From CBDVBZ01 sp965372355 (GTDB lineage Bacteria > Krumholzibacteriota > Krumholzibacteriia > WVZY01): a stretch of 26,156 nucleotides of DNA. This document shows, one piece after another, positions 7,671-15,584 of this stretch (positions within the stretch are counted from its first letter, which is position 1; each line of letters starts with the position of its first letter). The DNA lies in the NCBI GenBank assembly GCA_965372355.1, contig CBDVBZ010000044.1, positions 1-26,156 of the forward strand. The letters run 5' to 3'. The translations under genes and the position numbers were made by a program. The notes under the pieces are model-generated. The model saw nothing but the letters and a program-made list of their open reading frames with translations, had not been told where the DNA came from and made no database searches.

Positions 7671-8561
7671 TCAATCCCGCCGGGTCTGCGTGACCCACAC
7701 GCCGATGATGATGACGACACCCGCGGCGACCATAGGGATCGTAAACTGTTCCCCCAGAAGCAGAAAGCCGGTTATGGAGGTGGTCATCGCCTCGACAAAG
7801 AGAAACGTGCTGGTGCCGACGACACTCAGCCGCTTGAGCCCCGCGATCCACCAGTAGTACGCGAGACCGGAGGGGATGATACCGATGAGGATAACGATCA
7901 ACCATTCCACGTGATCGAGCACCGCGATCTCCGAGGGAATCTGCCGGCCGCCGATCAGGAGAAACACCACGAAACCCAACCCCATATGGATGGCTGATAT
8001 CGGCAGGGAATCGTAGGTCGTCAGACGCGACTTGGTCATGACGGTGTAGACCGACCACGTCACAACACTGGCCAGGGCGAGCACGTCTCCTATGTTTCGG
8101 ATAAATGACAGCTCGATCGGCGCGCCTCTCGAAACAAAGAACACGACCCCAATCATCGCGACGATGAGTCCGGCGACCTGTCTCAGAGCGATTCGTTCCT
8201 TGAGAAACACCCAACCCAGGAAACCCGACACCGGCGGGATAAGCGTAAGAATCCAACCCGTGTTGGTTGCCGTTGTGTGCTGCAAACCGATCACCTGAAC
8301 GAGTTGGTGAAGCACGATACCGATGAGCCCGGCAAGCACGACGATCCCGATATCCGACCGGCGTATGGCGAACGACTTGCGCTGCCGGATGCTCAGGGTA
8401 AATAGAACGAGGGCGCCGATGCCCAACCGGAATACGAGGAAGACCATGGGGGCGAGCTTGGCCAGTATCAGCTTGGCAAACGGAAAATAGATGCCCCAGG
8501 CCGTGATCGCAGCAAGGACATAGAGCATTCCCGCGACGTGTTGTTTTGTCTCAGCCTTCAT
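7671..8561 (-). CDS. EamA/DMT-family transporter
   Basis: The 296-residue protein has ten hydrophobic segments in two EamA repeats, the standard architecture and length of drug/metabolite transporter (RhaT/YdcZ/EamA) exporters. The first repeat contains AAITAWGIYFPFAKLIL, FLVFRLGIGALVLF and ATNTGWILTLIPPVSGFLGWVFLKERI; the second contains SVVTWSVYTVMTKSRLT and GTSTFLFVEAMTTSITGFLLLGEQ. The conserved P and LxE near the end of each repeat (FLKERI, LLGEQF) are family features. It acts in the inner membrane; substrates in this family range from amino acids to nucleobases and cannot be read here. It follows the metallo-hydrolase gene by 58 bases on the same strand, so both are probably one unit. 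No clear ribosome-binding site precedes the ATG. Confidence 0.92.
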   Translation of the reverse strand: MKAETKQHVAGMLYVLAAITAWGIYFPFAKLILAKLAPMVFLVFRLGIGALVLFTLSIRQRKSFAIRRSDIGIVVLAGLIGIVLHQLVQVIGLQHTTATNTGWILTLIPPVSGFLGWVFLKERIALRQVAGLIVAMIGVVFFVSRGAPIELSFIRNIGDVLALASVVTWSVYTVMTKSRLTTYDSLPISAIHMGLGFVVFLLIGGRQIPSEIAVLDHVEWLIVILIGIIPSGLAYYWWIAGLKRLSVVGTSTFLFVEAMTTSITGFLLLGEQFTIPMVAAGVVIIIGVWVTQTRRD

Positions 8562-8619
8562 GTGCCGGTGTGGGTGAATGGGTGATGGTCAGCGCGGCGG
8601 GTCGGTGCAGCTGCAGGGA

Positions 8620-9261
8620 TCAGGCAATGCCGTGTTCTTTTTTGTACTGGAGCCAGTTCTTCTTGAGATCGACGAAGTCCTCGAACGACTTGCGAAGAAG
8701 GAATGGATTGGTAGCTCTTTCGTTGCCGATCGTCGACGACGGTGCAACCCCGTAGTCGTGGCCGGGATACACCTCGATGGAGTCATCGAGCTTCATCAGC
8801 TTGCCGTGCAGGCTGTCGTATTCCTGGCGGGCGTCGTTGCCGTAGCCGGTGCCGCCCACTTTGCCGACAAAGAGGGTGTCCCCCGTAACGAGCTTGTCAG
8901 CGCCGAGGATACAGATCGAGTCACCGGTATGACCCGGTGTGTGGAAGACCTTCAAAGCGACCGACCCGAGTTCGAGCGTGTCCCCGTCCTCCACTGCTAT
9001 ATCAATACGCGTAGGATTCGAGGGGTGTGCGACGACCTTGCCACCCGTCTCCTGCTTTGCGCGGTCGGCGCCCCACGTATGATCATCGTGGCCGTGTGTC
9101 ACGACGACGTAGTCGACGGTCAACCCGTGCTTGGTGACGAGCGGCATGTACCGTTCGGTGTCAGGGGGCGGATCAAAAAGCGCAGCACGACCGTTGTCCG
9201 TATCGGCCATGAGATAAGCGAAGTTACGATCGCCTCCGGCATCTATTTGGTAGAAGATCAT
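8620..9261 (-). CDS. metallo-beta-lactamase-fold hydrolase (glyoxalase II / persulfide dioxygenase-like)
   Basis: The 213-residue protein carries the complete metal-binding set of the MBL fold: THGHDDH at residues 55-61 (His56, His58, Asp60, His61), HTPGHTGDS (His111), GDTLFVG (Asp128) and YPGHDYG (His168). Length and the GDTLFVGKVGGTG and PGHDYG segments place it with hydroxyacylglutathione hydrolase and ETHE1-like persulfide dioxygenases rather than true beta-lactamases. Which thioester or persulfide it uses cannot be decided from sequence. A long open frame on the opposite strand that continues into the uracil-DNA glycosylase gene is only its shadow. The ATG is preceded by no ribosome-binding site but by a promoter placed for leaderless transcription (see 9268-9296). 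Confidence 0.9.
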   Translation of the reverse strand: MIFYQIDAGGDRNFAYLMADTDNGRAALFDPPPDTERYMPLVTKHGLTVDYVVVTHGHDDHTWGADRAKQETGGKVVAHPSNPTRIDIAVEDGDTLELGSVALKVFHTPGHTGDSICILGADKLVTGDTLFVGKVGGTGYGNDARQEYDSLHGKLMKLDDSIEVYPGHDYGVAPSSTIGNERATNPFLLRKSFEDFVDLKKNWLQYKKEHGIA

Positions 9262-9267
9262 GGGTTG

Positions 9268-9296
9268 ATATTAGTGGCAAAAGGTTTAAAATGCAA
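9268..9296 (-). promoter_or_regulatory. candidate promoter giving a leaderless mRNA for the MBL-fold hydrolase
   Basis: On the minus strand, TTGCAT (9291-9296), 17 bases, then TAATAT (9268-9273), then six bases (CAACCC), then the ATG at 9261. With usual spacing the transcript would start at or next to the A of the start codon, which also explains the lack of a ribosome-binding site. Confidence 0.45.
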
Positions 9297-9324
9297 GGAG
9301 CTTCCCCGGCAAGGTGATCCAGTT

Positions 9325-9954
9325 ATGCAGATCGATCTGTTTGATACCGTCTTCAACGAGATCATGAGCTCGCCGACGTACGGCGAGTTCAAGGAACGAT
9401 TGCAGGCATACAATTGCAGACGCTGCACGTTGTGCCACAGCCGGTCGAACATCGTTATCGATCGCGGCAATCCGCACTCGTCGATCATGATCATCAGCGA
9501 ACGGCCGGGCGACAACGAGGATCGTGTGGGAAAACCGTTTGTCGGGCGAGCCGGCGAGTTGCTCGACAAGATGCTCACAGCGATTGATCTGGATACGGAA
9601 AAGGATGTGTTGATCACCAACGTCGTGCGCTGCAAACCGGGGGTCGACCGCTCACCGATCAGGGAAGAGGTCGATGCATGCTTTCCGTTTATGCAGAAGC
9701 AGATCGAGCTGATGAGTCCTCGGGTGATTCTCCTCCTCGGCGCCGTGGCCGTGAAGTGGGTGGACACCGAGCGCAGCGATATCAAAATGGAAGACGAGGT
9801 CGGCAGGTTCTATACGCTGGCGCGGTTTCCGGGGGTCCAGTTTATGGTGATGTTCAACCCGGCGTTTCTGCTCAGGGATCCGCGAAAGAAAGTGGTGACC
9901 TGGGAACATCTCAAGACGCTCCGTGGCTATCTGCGTCAGGAAGGGCTGGCCTGA
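9325..9954 (+). CDS. uracil-DNA glycosylase, family 4-like (iron-sulfur), with altered motifs
   Basis: Start at ATG 9325, with AAGGTGAT six bases upstream; the open frame extends 5' only as antisense of the MBL gene. The 209-residue length fits family 4/5 UDGs, which cut uracil from DNA in base-excision repair. Four cysteines for a 4Fe-4S cluster are present: Cys34 and Cys37 (CTLC, followed by SRSNIV) and Cys103 with Cys119 in CKPGVDRSPIREEVDAC. RVGKPFVGRAGELLDKML is the family signature. Two key motifs deviate: motif 1 reads SERPGDNED (residues 58-66) where GEAPG..ED is usual, and motif 2 reads FNPAFLLR with Asn178 where His-Pro is usual. The gene lies 32 bases before a membrane protein gene and close to ligA on the same strand, so a repair context is plausible. 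Confidence 0.88.
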   Translation: MQIDLFDTVFNEIMSSPTYGEFKERLQAYNCRRCTLCHSRSNIVIDRGNPHSSIMIISERPGDNEDRVGKPFVGRAGELLDKMLTAIDLDTEKDVLITNVVRCKPGVDRSPIREEVDACFPFMQKQIELMSPRVILLLGAVAVKWVDTERSDIKMEDEVGRFYTLARFPGVQFMVMFNPAFLLRDPRKKVVTWEHLKTLRGYLRQEGLA

Positions 9955-9986
9955 CCCGCGCACCTGGCAGAAGAAAAGAGGACCGA

Positions 9987-10676
9987 ATGAAACACCGCCT
10001 TCTCGTGTTGATAACGCTGGTAACGCTTTCGACGCTTCTTGCCGTGTCGAGCATATCGGCCATGGGTTGGGAGTTTGGTGTCAAAGGCGGTACGACGAGC
10101 GCCACGCTGCACGGCAATGTCAGCCGGTGGATCACGCTGCCGAATTTTGACATTCTCACCGATCTCAAGGATTCGCGCACCGGTTTTACCGGAGGTGTTT
10201 TTGTCAACGTGAACGCAACTCCAATGTTCTCGGTGCAGGTCGAGGCGTTGTATACACAAAAAGGCGGCAGCGGCAGAGCAGCCTTCAGGCGAAACGGCAC
10301 CGACTTCGTCGGCGCGGACATTACAATAGAACTGGACTATTTCGAGTTTCCCATCCTGGGGATAGCGACGTTTCCGGCGGGACCCGTTGGTGTGGACGGG
10401 TACGGCGGATTCTCGGTGGGATACAATTCGAGCTCGAAGGCGGTTGTCGAGATCGGTGGCACGACGAGCACCATCGACATCGGTGCGTTCGTCAAGGGCG
10501 TCGATCTGAGCGCCGTCTTTGGCCTGGGCCTTTCTTTTGGCGTCGGGTCCGTCAACATACTCGCCGACGGCCGTTTCGAATACAGCCTGTATGACATCAA
10601 CAGCGCGGGCACCGGAGAAATCCGAAACGGCACGTTTTACTTGATGGTCGGAGTGGCGATCCCGTCGGGATTCTAG
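9987..10676 (+). CDS. outer-membrane beta-barrel protein (porin-like, OMP_b-brl type)
   Basis: ATG at 9987 has AGAGG five bases upstream. The 229-residue product starts with a signal peptide (basic MKHR, hydrophobic core, likely cleavage after SSISA). The mature part alternates short amphipathic strands with Gly-rich turns: WEFGVKGGTTSATL, FTGGVFVNVNATPMFSVQVEALYT, YFEFPILGIATF, GYGGFSVGYN, LSAVFGLGLSFGVGSV and a C-terminal strand FYLMVGVAIPSGF ending in Phe, as recognised by the BAM machinery. The pattern (pattern of a first strand with GVKGG, then EALYTQKG) is that of small eight-stranded barrels in Bacteroidetes-like and candidate-phylum genomes. No specific ligand is indicated. It sits between the UDG gene (32 bases) and ligA (73 bases), possibly read through. 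Confidence 0.85.
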   Translation: MKHRLLVLITLVTLSTLLAVSSISAMGWEFGVKGGTTSATLHGNVSRWITLPNFDILTDLKDSRTGFTGGVFVNVNATPMFSVQVEALYTQKGGSGRAAFRRNGTDFVGADITIELDYFEFPILGIATFPAGPVGVDGYGGFSVGYNSSSKAVVEIGGTTSTIDIGAFVKGVDLSAVFGLGLSFGVGSVNILADGRFEYSLYDINSAGTGEIRNGTFYLMVGVAIPSGF

Positions 10677-10749
10677 AAAAGCGCGGCTACCTTCAATCCA
10701 GAAACCGAGTGCAGAGAGGCGCGCAAAGAGACTGATCAACGAACAACCC

Positions 10750-12777
10750 ATGGCGACAAAACGGCCCCCCAAACAGGAAATCGAAGCGCTAAAAGAAGAG
10801 ATCCGCAACCACGACTACCGCTACTACGTTTTAAATGATCCCGTCGTGTCGGATGCTGAATACGATCGGCTTATGCGCCGTTTGATCGGGCTCGAGGCGG
10901 CACACCCCGAGTTGGCCTCACAGGACTCACCCACCCAGAAAATCGGCGCGGCACCCCAGAAGATATTCGAGGTCATCACACGCGAAGTCCCGATGCGGTC
11001 GCTCGAGAACGCGATGGACCGGGACGAGTTCGTCGAGTGGAGCGAGCGTCTCGTCCGCGAAGTAGGCGAGGTTGGCGGGCGTGACTATGTCTGCGAACCC
11101 AAGATGGACGGCGTGGCAGTCGAGCTCGTGTATGCGAAAGGCGTTCTCGCGCGGGGCGCCACACGCGGGGACGGTACAAACGGCGAGCTGATCACCGAGA
11201 ACATCAAGACGATTCGGCCCATTCCGCTTCGCCTGCGGGGCGACAACCCGCCTGACTACCTCAACGTGCGTGGTGAGGTCTATATGGAAAAGGCGGATTT
11301 CGAGCGTCTGAACCGTGACCAGCAGAAGGCGGGGGAGAAAATCTATGCGAACCCGCGCAACCTCACTGCCGGCTCGCTCAAACAGCTCGATCCGAGGATA
11401 ACGGCCGCCCGGCCACTCAAGTTTTTCTCGTATGGACTCGGCGGTATCTCGTTTGCTGCGCGACAAACAGATGTGCCCCGCGTCGAATCGCAGTGGCAGT
11501 TTCTCGCCGCCGTACGTGACATGGGGTTGCCGGTGAACCCGCTCGCGAGACCGTGCGAGACGGTCGACGATGTCCTCGCCTTCTATGACGACATCCTCGG
11601 GCAACGCGAAGGGCTGCCGTACGAGATCGACGGCGTTGTTGTCAAGGCGAACGAGTTTGTCGTTCAGAACGAGGCGGGTTTTAGGGCGCGTTCCCCGCGA
11701 TGGGCCGTCGCCTGGAAGTTTACGCCCCACGAAGAGCGCACGCGTATTCTGGGTATCGACATTCAGGTCGGGCGCACCGGTGCGCTGACACCGGTGGCGC
11801 GGCTCGAACCGGTCAATGTCGGCGGTGTGACGGTCTCCAATGCAACGCTCCACAACGAAGACGAGATCAAAGCCAAGGGCGTGTTGATTGGTGACTGGGT
11901 GTTCGTGCGACGCGCCGGTGATGTAATCCCCGAAGTGGTAAGGCCTATCGCGAGCTTAAGAACCGGTGACGAAAAGGAGTTCAAGATGCCGAGCGCGTGT
12001 CCCGTGTGCGGGACGCCCGTGGTCCGACAGGAGGACGAGGCGGTGACGCGGTGTCCGAACTTCGAGTGCGACGCCCAGGTTAAGGAACGCATCCGGCATT
12101 TCGCTTCACGTGAGGCGATGGACATCGAGGGTCTCGGTACGAAGCTGGTGGCGCAGCTGGTCGACGAGGGGCTGGCAAAAACCGCGGCGGATATCTACCG
12201 GATTTCTATCGAACGGCTGTTGCCTCTGGAGAGGATGGCGCAGAAATCGGCCGAGAACCTGATCGAAGCCATAGAACGGTCCAGGGAGACAACGCTGCCT
12301 CGTCTGGTCTACGCGTTGGGCATCCGCGGCGTAGGGGCGACCGTGGCGCAGATTCTCAGCGATCACTACACGACGCTCGAAGCACTGATCGACGCCCCCG
12401 AGGAGGACATCGCGGAGATCTACGGTGTGGGCCCGGTGATCGCCGCGGAGATCACGGCGTTTTTTGCCGATGCAAACAGCCAGCGGATGGTGAACAACCT
12501 GATCGACGCGGGTATCACATACGCGCACGAGGTTCAGACCCGGAGCGGCGAGTTCGCGGGCGAGGTGTTTGTGTTTACGGGAACGCTATCGACGATGTCG
12601 CGCACCGATGCAGAATCCGAGGTGAAGAACAGAGGCGGCAAGGCGGTGAAGAGCGTCTCGAAAAAGACAACGATTGTCGTCGCCGGCGAGCAATCCGGAT
12701 CCAAGCTCGACAAGGCAACAAAACTCGGGGTAAAGATCATCGACGAGGACGAGTTCCTGAAGATGATGGGTCGCTGA
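10750..12777 (+). CDS. ligA: NAD-dependent DNA ligase
   Basis: The 675-residue protein matches LigA in length and full domain order. Ia domain at the N-terminus (HDYRYYVLNDPVVSDAEYD); adenylation domain with the nucleophile Lys118 in CEPKMDGVAVEL and the motif ATRGDGTNGELITENIKTI; OB-fold region (HNEDEIKAKGVLIGDWVFVRRAGDVIP); a four-Cys zinc finger starting at Cys417 (CPVCG...CPNFEC); helix-hairpin-helix repeats (RLVYALGIRGVG, DIAEIYGVGPVIAAEI); and a C-terminal BRCT domain (FTGTLSTMSRTDAESEVKNR). It seals nicks in replication and repair using NAD+. The ATG is preceded by no clear ribosome-binding site. No residues appear missing. Confidence 0.98.
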   Translation: MATKRPPKQEIEALKEEIRNHDYRYYVLNDPVVSDAEYDRLMRRLIGLEAAHPELASQDSPTQKIGAAPQKIFEVITREVPMRSLENAMDRDEFVEWSERLVREVGEVGGRDYVCEPKMDGVAVELVYAKGVLARGATRGDGTNGELITENIKTIRPIPLRLRGDNPPDYLNVRGEVYMEKADFERLNRDQQKAGEKIYANPRNLTAGSLKQLDPRITAARPLKFFSYGLGGISFAARQTDVPRVESQWQFLAAVRDMGLPVNPLARPCETVDDVLAFYDDILGQREGLPYEIDGVVVKANEFVVQNEAGFRARSPRWAVAWKFTPHEERTRILGIDIQVGRTGALTPVARLEPVNVGGVTVSNATLHNEDEIKAKGVLIGDWVFVRRAGDVIPEVVRPIASLRTGDEKEFKMPSACPVCGTPVVRQEDEAVTRCPNFECDAQVKERIRHFASREAMDIEGLGTKLVAQLVDEGLAKTAADIYRISIERLLPLERMAQKSAENLIEAIERSRETTLPRLVYALGIRGVGATVAQILSDHYTTLEALIDAPEEDIAEIYGVGPVIAAEITAFFADANSQRMVNNLIDAGITYAHEVQTRSGEFAGEVFVFTGTLSTMSRTDAESEVKNRGGKAVKSVSKKTTIVVAGEQSGSKLDKATKLGVKIIDEDEFLKMMGR

Positions 12778-12806
12778 CAAGACGCGGCCGTCTGAGGATC
12801 CAACAA

Positions 12807-12846
12807 AAAACCCGCCGGCGCGATGGCCGACGGGTTTTGTCTTTGT
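12807..12846. terminator. bidirectional terminator between ligA and the cyclophilin gene
   Basis: A stem of 13 positions with one mismatch (AAAACCCG at 12807-12814 through GGC, pairing with GCCGACGGG and TTTT at 12826-12838) encloses a six-base loop. A-rich sequence on the left and T-rich sequence on the right (TTTTGTCTTTG) serve as U-tracts for both directions, fitting the two convergent genes that end at 12777 and 12863. Confidence 0.85.
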
Positions 12847-12862
12847 GTCTGCGGATGGCTCG

Positions 12863-13519
12863 CTATTCTTCTTTGGCCTCTTCCTTCTTTTCCTTCTTGG
12901 GTGCCTCACCACGGTAGGCTTTGTTGATAACAACGGCGGTCGCCGGGACGTTCTGGTTCCCGCCCTTGTCGACGACCCTTACTGCTGCGATCGCGTCGAC
13001 GGCCTCCATGCCGTCGATCACCTCGCCAAACACGCAGTAGCCGTAGCCGCGCGCCGTCTTGTCCTTGAAATTGAGGAAAGCATTGTCCTTCAGGTTGATG
13101 AAGAACTGGCTCGTCGCGCTGTTGACATCGGAGGTCCGGGCCATCGCGAGCGTCCCACGGTCGTTCTTGAGACCGTTTTCGGCCTCGTTCTTGATCGGGT
13201 CTCTTCCTTGCTTCTTTACGAGGTCCTTTGTCATGCCGCCGCCCTGGATCATGAAATTCTCCATGACGCGGTGAAAAATGAGGCCGTCATAGAACTCGTT
13301 ATCGACGTACCAGAGGAAGTTCTCGACCGTAACGGGAGCCTTCTCCTCGTAGAGCTCGATTGTGATCGTTCCCTTTGATGTCTCCATGACTACCACGGGG
13401 TTGCCCTCCTTCGCCGTTGTCGTACAGGACGTCGCAATGATACCGACGAGTGTGCCGCATACGACGATTGCCAGTGCGAAGGAAAACCTCCCACCGATGT
13501 TCATCAGGCGATTCAACAT
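12863..13519 (-). CDS. cyclophilin-type peptidyl-prolyl cis-trans isomerase, predicted lipoprotein
   Basis: ATG at 13519 follows AGGAGGAG closely. The 218-residue product has an N-terminal hydrophobic segment ending IATSC (Cys32), a plausible though not perfect lipobox, so the enzyme probably faces the periplasm on a lipid anchor. The cyclophilin domain spans residues 40-205 with FHRV (82-85, catalytic Arg84), MIQGGG (90-95) and SQFFINL (137-143). It isomerises Xaa-Pro bonds and helps fold envelope proteins, as PpiA does; the domain structure is closest to PpiA/PpiB. A charged tail (KKEKKEEAKEE) ends the protein. It lies 90 bases downstream of the glycosyltransferase gene on the same strand but has its own ribosome-binding site, and the pair may be separate units. 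Confidence 0.93.
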   Translation of the reverse strand: MLNRLMNIGGRFSFALAIVVCGTLVGIIATSCTTTAKEGNPVVVMETSKGTITIELYEEKAPVTVENFLWYVDNEFYDGLIFHRVMENFMIQGGGMTKDLVKKQGRDPIKNEAENGLKNDRGTLAMARTSDVNSATSQFFINLKDNAFLNFKDKTARGYGYCVFGEVIDGMEAVDAIAAVRVVDKGGNQNVPATAVVINKAYRGEAPKKEKKEEAKEE

Positions 13520-13609
13520 GTCTCCTCCTATTGCTAAAACGGAATCGTTGCTGAGCGAATAATCTAATCGATCACGTGCTCTCAGTCAAAGGCTTTCTGC
13601 CCGTTCCTA

Positions 13610-14851
13610 TCATACGTATTGCTCGTAGAAGTCAAGCGTGCGCTTTGCGATGCTCTCCCACGAGAACGTGGATCGGATAAGCGCGAGTCCCGCCGAAGCC
13701 AACGACGACGCCAGCTTGCGATCCGCCAAGATCTTCTGGAGAGCGGCACCAAACTGGTCGGCATCGGATGGATCGACGAGAAGGCTGTCCTTGTTGTCAT
13801 TGAGCACGTGTCGAATACCGCCCAGACGGGTTGCAACCACGGCGGTTCCGCACCCCATGGCCTCCAGAACCGTCATGCCAAACGGCTCGTATTTCGAGGG
13901 CAGTACGAAAACCTGGGCTCGCCGATAGTAGCTATCGAGTAGCTCGTCGGGTACGTAGCCGGTGAATCTGACACGATCCTGGACGCCCAGTGACTGGACG
14001 AGGTCCTCTAGCGACTGCTTGACCTCGATCTCGTGCGGCTTCGGATTCTTCGATCCGCCGCCGATGACCAGATCGGCATCCGTCTTGTCATGGATCTTTG
14101 CGTACGCGCGTATCAGGAAGTCGAGACCCTTGTTCGAGTCGATCCGGCTCAAGGCGAAGACAAACTTATCGGGAGCGTTGAGGTCGCGGTCCTTCTCGCC
14201 GGCCTCGAGCGGCCGGAAACGTTTGGTGTCAACTCCCGGCGGGATGATGATTAGATGGGGACTCTCGAAATCGTAGAGCCTCTTGTAGTTGTCCATACCA
14301 TCCTGTGTGGTGACAGTCTGGGCCGCCGCCTTTCGATAGGTGATGTTCTCCCAGTGGATTCGCTCGGTGAACTTGAACAGCTTCTCCATCTCTTCCGGAT
14401 CGCCGCCCATCTGTTCTTTCTTCCACGCGCCGAGCGAGTGCGCCGTGTGGATAAACGGAACCTTCATCCGCTCTGACAGATTCATCGCTACATAGCCCGC
14501 ATCCCAGTAGTGGGAATGAAAAAGCTCGTACTTTAGTCCGTTCTGGTCGATGTAGGCGGCCATGTTATCGGTGAACTCATCGAGGTGCGGGAAGAGGTCT
14601 TCTTTGCGGATGAACTCGTTGTTGCCGGCCGGTATTCGTATGACTCGCACATCATCGTTGACCGGTTCGACTTCCGATCGATCGCCAAACCGCCGGGTAT
14701 AGATGTCGACCTTGGGCCCCAGTTCCGCCAGAGATTTCGAAAGCTCGATGACATACGTCACCTGGCCGCCGGTATCCGTAGCGCCTAGTATCGGAACGGG
14801 ATCGAAGTAGCCGTGTACGCTCAACATCCCGATGCGGTTGATTCCTGCCAT
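13610..14851 (-). CDS. GT4-family glycosyltransferase, sucrose-phosphate-synthase-like
   Basis: A 413-residue two-domain GT-B enzyme. The N-terminal domain has DTGGQVTYVIELSKSLA (from residue 26), FHSHYWDAGYVA (111-122) and TAHSLGAWKKEQ (136-147), signatures shared by sucrose-phosphate synthases and related mannosylfructose-phosphate or glucosylglycerate-type synthases. The nucleotide-sugar half has IPPGVDTKRF, ALSRIDSNKGLDFLI (Arg236 and Lys241 bind the diphosphate), and the E-x7-E element EPFGMTVLE (Glu322, Glu330). It is a retaining transferase using a UDP- or GDP/ADP-sugar; donor and acceptor are not readable. No phosphatase domain or neighbouring phosphatase gene is seen, which a sucrose-phosphate pathway would need. 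Its ATG lies one base after the stop of the kinase-like gene (TAGCATG), implying translational coupling. Confidence 0.9.
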   Translation of the reverse strand: MAGINRIGMLSVHGYFDPVPILGATDTGGQVTYVIELSKSLAELGPKVDIYTRRFGDRSEVEPVNDDVRVIRIPAGNNEFIRKEDLFPHLDEFTDNMAAYIDQNGLKYELFHSHYWDAGYVAMNLSERMKVPFIHTAHSLGAWKKEQMGGDPEEMEKLFKFTERIHWENITYRKAAAQTVTTQDGMDNYKRLYDFESPHLIIIPPGVDTKRFRPLEAGEKDRDLNAPDKFVFALSRIDSNKGLDFLIRAYAKIHDKTDADLVIGGGSKNPKPHEIEVKQSLEDLVQSLGVQDRVRFTGYVPDELLDSYYRRAQVFVLPSKYEPFGMTVLEAMGCGTAVVATRLGGIRHVLNDNKDSLLVDPSDADQFGAALQKILADRKLASSLASAGLALIRSTFSWESIAKRTLDFYEQYV

Positions 14852-14852
14852 G

Positions 14853-15509
14853 CTATATCCGACCTTTCCCGTGTTCTGTCAATGCAGCCGAGTAATCGTT
14901 GTTTACAATGATGTCAGCCCGCGAGCGGTGTTTGGATATGATCTCGTGTTCGATCTTCAGGATCTTGTCAGAGAAATCATCTATCTCATCACGTTTTCGC
15001 GCGATCCTGTCCGCGCGGGTATCCTCGTAGGTTCGATCGATAAAAATCCGGAAGTCCGCGTTATCGAGGAGACTTGTGTATGTGCCCTCGGCAACGGCCA
15101 TATCGAACTGCGTTGCATCGATCGTCTCCCGGCCAACGTTGTCCTCGTCGTAGTTCACGAGCGGCTTTTCGAGTTCGGACGACGATTGCTTGAACGCGGT
15201 CACGTGTTCGTCCAGCAGCGTCAGCTTGACCTCGCCCGTGCCAACATGGGCGATGTCCTTTCTTCGCATGCTATCGTTGGTTTTGGGCGGATAGACAAAA
15301 TAGTCGTCCTGCCCGAATATGTACATTGAGCGCCCGCGCTCCTTGTAAAGCCTCTGGAGCTCGACGGCGATCTCGGATTTGCCGCTCCCCGATTCGCCGG
15401 CGACAGTCAGGACGGGACGATCGGTGGCAAACGAATCCCCCAGCAGCTGAACGATCTGTTCTGCGGCTCGGGTATGGTACGGTTTGGGTACTACGCGGTC
15501 TCCAATCAT
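14853..15509 (-). CDS. uridine-kinase-like P-loop protein
   Basis: The 218-residue product (ATG at 15509) has Walker A GESGSGKS at residues 38-45, the acidic motif QDDYF (67-71) and EGTYT (141-145), and a lid-like stretch RTYEDTRADRIARKRDE. This order (P-loop, DDxF, EGxx, DxRxxRxxRD) is that of the uridine kinase / phosphoribulokinase / pantothenate kinase group, which phosphorylate small hydroxylated metabolites. The true substrate is unknown; the N-terminal 20 residues and the segment after the lid differ from housekeeping uridine kinases. It is the first gene of a two-gene unit with the SPS-like glycosyltransferase, so a sugar or sugar-alcohol substrate linked to that enzyme is a reasonable guess. 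A GTG five codons upstream is in frame but lies within the promoter. Confidence 0.85.
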   Translation of the reverse strand: MIGDRVVPKPYHTRAAEQIVQLLGDSFATDRPVLTVAGESGSGKSEIAVELQRLYKERGRSMYIFGQDDYFVYPPKTNDSMRRKDIAHVGTGEVKLTLLDEHVTAFKQSSSELEKPLVNYDEDNVGRETIDATQFDMAVAEGTYTSLLDNADFRIFIDRTYEDTRADRIARKRDEIDDFSDKILKIEHEIISKHRSRADIIVNNDYSAALTEHGKGRI

Positions 15510-15515
15510 AGGGGC

Positions 15516-15543
15516 AGTATACACTTGCCAAATGAAGAGACAA
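15516..15543 (-). promoter_or_regulatory. candidate promoter giving a leaderless mRNA for the kinase-glycosyltransferase unit
   Basis: On the minus strand, TTGTCT (15538-15543) lies 16 bases before TATACT (15516-15521), a five-of-six match to the -10 consensus. Six bases (GCCCCT) then separate it from the ATG at 15509. Transcription would begin at the start codon itself; no ribosome-binding site is present, in agreement. Confidence 0.5.
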
Positions 15544-15584
15544 GCGCCAAAATAGGCAGTGCATATTCCCGAAGGGAGCCGATC

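Noticed and set aside
8578..9324. A long upstream extension of the uracil-DNA glycosylase frame
   Set aside because: It is antisense to the MBL-fold hydrolase with intact metal ligands, and the glycosylase has a proper start with ribosome-binding site at 9325.
10927..11853. Minus-strand frame of 308 codons inside ligA
   Set aside because: Antisense of the universally conserved ligase; no independent coding evidence.
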